Shown here: in pieces, positions 13,538 to 14,807 of the stretch
How positions within the stretch are numbered: position 1 is the first letter of the stretch
Layout of the letters: every line of letters starts with the position of its first letter
Assembly: GCA_003221825.1 (NCBI GenBank)
Contig: QHUE01000003.1
Coordinates: 1-14,807 of the forward strand
Origin: Gemmatimonadota bacterium
Lineage (GTDB): Bacteria > Gemmatimonadota > Gemmatimonadetes > Gemmatimonadales > GWC2-71-9
Length of the DNA stretch: 14,807 nucleotides
Direction: 5' to 3'
Notes under the pieces: generated by a model
The model's input: the letters and a program-made list of their open reading frames with translations, nothing else
What the model was told of the DNA's origin: nothing
Database searches by the model: none
Program-made: the position numbers and the translations under genes

Positions 13538-14807
13538 ATGCTACGGCGCTTCCGCCTCACGCCCGTCATCGTTCTTGCCATCGCCATCGCCTCGCTCGGC
13601 GCATGCGAGCGCCGCGGCGGCTGCACCGGCCCCAACTGCGGCACCCTCATCGACGTCGCCGTGGCCGAGCCGGCCACGCTGCTGCCGCCGTCGAGCGAAG
13701 ACATCGTCGCGACCGACATCGACGAGCAGCTGTTTCTGAAGCTCGCCGACGTCGGGATGTCCACGAACACGGTCGGCGACGAGGACTTCCAGCCGCTGCT
13801 CGCGCAAAAGTGGGAATGGGATGGGCCGCTTACGCTCGTGTTCCACCTCGACCCGCGCGCGCGGTGGCAGGATGGACAGCGGGTCACGGCTGCGGACGTG
13901 GAGTTCACGTTCAATGCCTACACCGACTCGGCGGTGGCATCGCCGTACCGCCCCAAACTGCACCGCATTGCGAGTGTGACGCAGCGGGATTCGCTCACCG
14001 CCGTCTTCCGATTCCGGGAGCGCTATCCCGAGATGTTTTACGACGCCGTCTACCACATGCGCATCCTGCCGGCGCATATGCTTCGGCCCGTGCCGCGTGA
14101 CCAATGGCGGACCGCGCCGTTTGGCCGCCAACCGGTGGGCGATGGCCCGTATCGCTTTGTGCGCTGGCAGCCGGCCCAGGCAATCGAGCTGGTCGCCGAT
14201 TCCACCTTCTTCCTGGGCCGGCCGGGGATTCGCCGTCTGATCTGGCGGTTCACGCCCAGTCTCCAGGTGGCGGTGCAGCAGGTCATCGCCGATCAGGCAG
14301 ACATCCGCGAGCAGCTGGTGACGCCGGATAACGTGGAACGGGCGCGCGCCGCCAAGCAGCTGGCCATCTACCCGTTCCGCGGGAACGTCTACGCCTATTT
14401 GTCCTTCAACCAGCGCGCCAGCGACGATACGGCGAAGCCGCATCCGATTCTCGCCGACCGCGACGTGCGGCGTGCCCTGTCGATGGCGGTGGACCGCGCC
14501 AGTCTCGTGAAGAGTGCGCTGGGTGACCTCGGTAAGGTGCCGCCGGGCCCGATGTCGTCGCTGCTCGGGATCTGGGACCCCGACATCCGGCAGCTGCCGT
14601 ACGACACCGCGCTGGCCGCGCGCATCCTCAGCGCCCACGGCTGGCGCGATCACGATGGTGACGGGGTCCGGGACAAGGATGGGCAGCCGCTCGCCTTCCA
14701 CATCCTCGTTCCGACAACCAGCGACTTGCGAAAGCAGTACGCGCTGCTGCTGCAAGAGCAGTTTCGCGTGATCGGCGTCCATGTCGAAGTCGATGCGGTC
14801 GAGGCCG
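13538..14807 (+). CDS. Oligopeptide-type ABC transporter substrate-binding lipoprotein (partial)
   Basis: The 423 residues present belong to the SBP_bac_5 family, the extracytoplasmic binding proteins that deliver peptides or nickel-like ligands to ABC permeases. A lipoprotein signal ends in the lipobox LGAC with C23. The family core follows: FQPLLAQKWEW, LDPRARWQDGQRVTAADVEFT, GDGPYRFVRWQ, and DRDVRRALSMAVDRASLV. An EF-hand-like loop, DHDGDGVRDKDG (D371, D373, D375, D379), is common in some members and may bind calcium. The ATG at 13538 is 13 bases after the previous stop, without a strong ribosome site. The C-terminal part and any permease genes are beyond the window. Ligand is not readable. 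Confidence 0.9.
   Translation, partial: MLRRFRLTPVIVLAIAIASLGACERRGGCTGPNCGTLIDVAVAEPATLLPPSSEDIVATDIDEQLFLKLADVGMSTNTVGDEDFQPLLAQKWEWDGPLTLVFHLDPRARWQDGQRVTAADVEFTFNAYTDSAVASPYRPKLHRIASVTQRDSLTAVFRFRERYPEMFYDAVYHMRILPAHMLRPVPRDQWRTAPFGRQPVGDGPYRFVRWQPAQAIELVADSTFFLGRPGIRRLIWRFTPSLQVAVQQVIADQADIREQLVTPDNVERARAAKQLAIYPFRGNVYAYLSFNQRASDDTAKPHPILADRDVRRALSMAVDRASLVKSALGDLGKVPPGPMSSLLGIWDPDIRQLPYDTALAARILSAHGWRDHDGDGVRDKDGQPLAFHILVPTTSDLRKQYALLLQEQFRVIGVHVEVDAVEA

Overview
The window is GC-rich, tightly packed bacterial chromosome with housekeeping genes, many ATGA/GTGA overlaps and GTG or TTG starts. Gene content (single-chain GcvP, Tat-type M24 peptidase, secreted DmpA-like P1 peptidase, orphan DbpA-domain protein, SBP_bac_5 lipoprotein with a Ca-binding-type loop) and the repeats suggest a soil- or sediment-type lineage such as Gemmatimonadota. 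That assignment is inference from style, not a marker-gene result. I see no rRNA, tRNA, CRISPR, transposase or phage gene.

Layout. 1-1892 (minus): a NurA-like nuclease gene broken by an in-frame TAA, an O-methyltransferase whose conserved N-terminus lies upstream of any start codon, and a small uncharacterised gene that runs out of frame into it; two adjoining lesions in a decaying or mis-joined segment. 1944-3182 (plus): Tat-exported Xaa-Pro-type M24 peptidase. 3179-5487 (minus): secreted P1 peptidase and class I aminotransferase as a coupled pair, converging on the M24 gene through a shared CTAG stop. 5526-6728 (plus): protein with DbpA RNA-binding domain, ending at a hairpin terminator shared with convergent hup (6795-7085, minus). 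7282-13524 (plus): a compact run of tdk, coaE (with an unexplained C-terminal extension), gcvH, a UPF0173 metallo-hydrolase, gcvP and a lipoate-ligase/octanoyltransferase-family gene, followed by an oligopeptide-binding lipoprotein cut by the window end.

The biochemical core is the glycine cleavage set: GcvH carries the lipoyl lysine, GcvP decarboxylates glycine onto it, and the LplA/LipM-type enzyme can load the octanoyl or lipoyl group. GcvT and the dihydrolipoyl dehydrogenase are not in the window.

The most unusual signal is at DNA level. A near-identical perfect palindrome occurs in frame inside two unrelated conserved genes (P1 peptidase and gcvP), with a shared tail, giving both proteins VGAQHAAPL(P)QNG at a linker; in the peptidase it ends just before the autoprocessing Gly-Ser. 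In addition, distinct arrays of 7- or 8-bp units sit inside five coding sequences (NurA-like, M24, P1, DbpA-like, LplA-like) and two intergenic gaps, usually in linkers and often as opposed arms. Together these look like at least two kinds of small repeat element that insert into, and are tolerated as, protein linkers.
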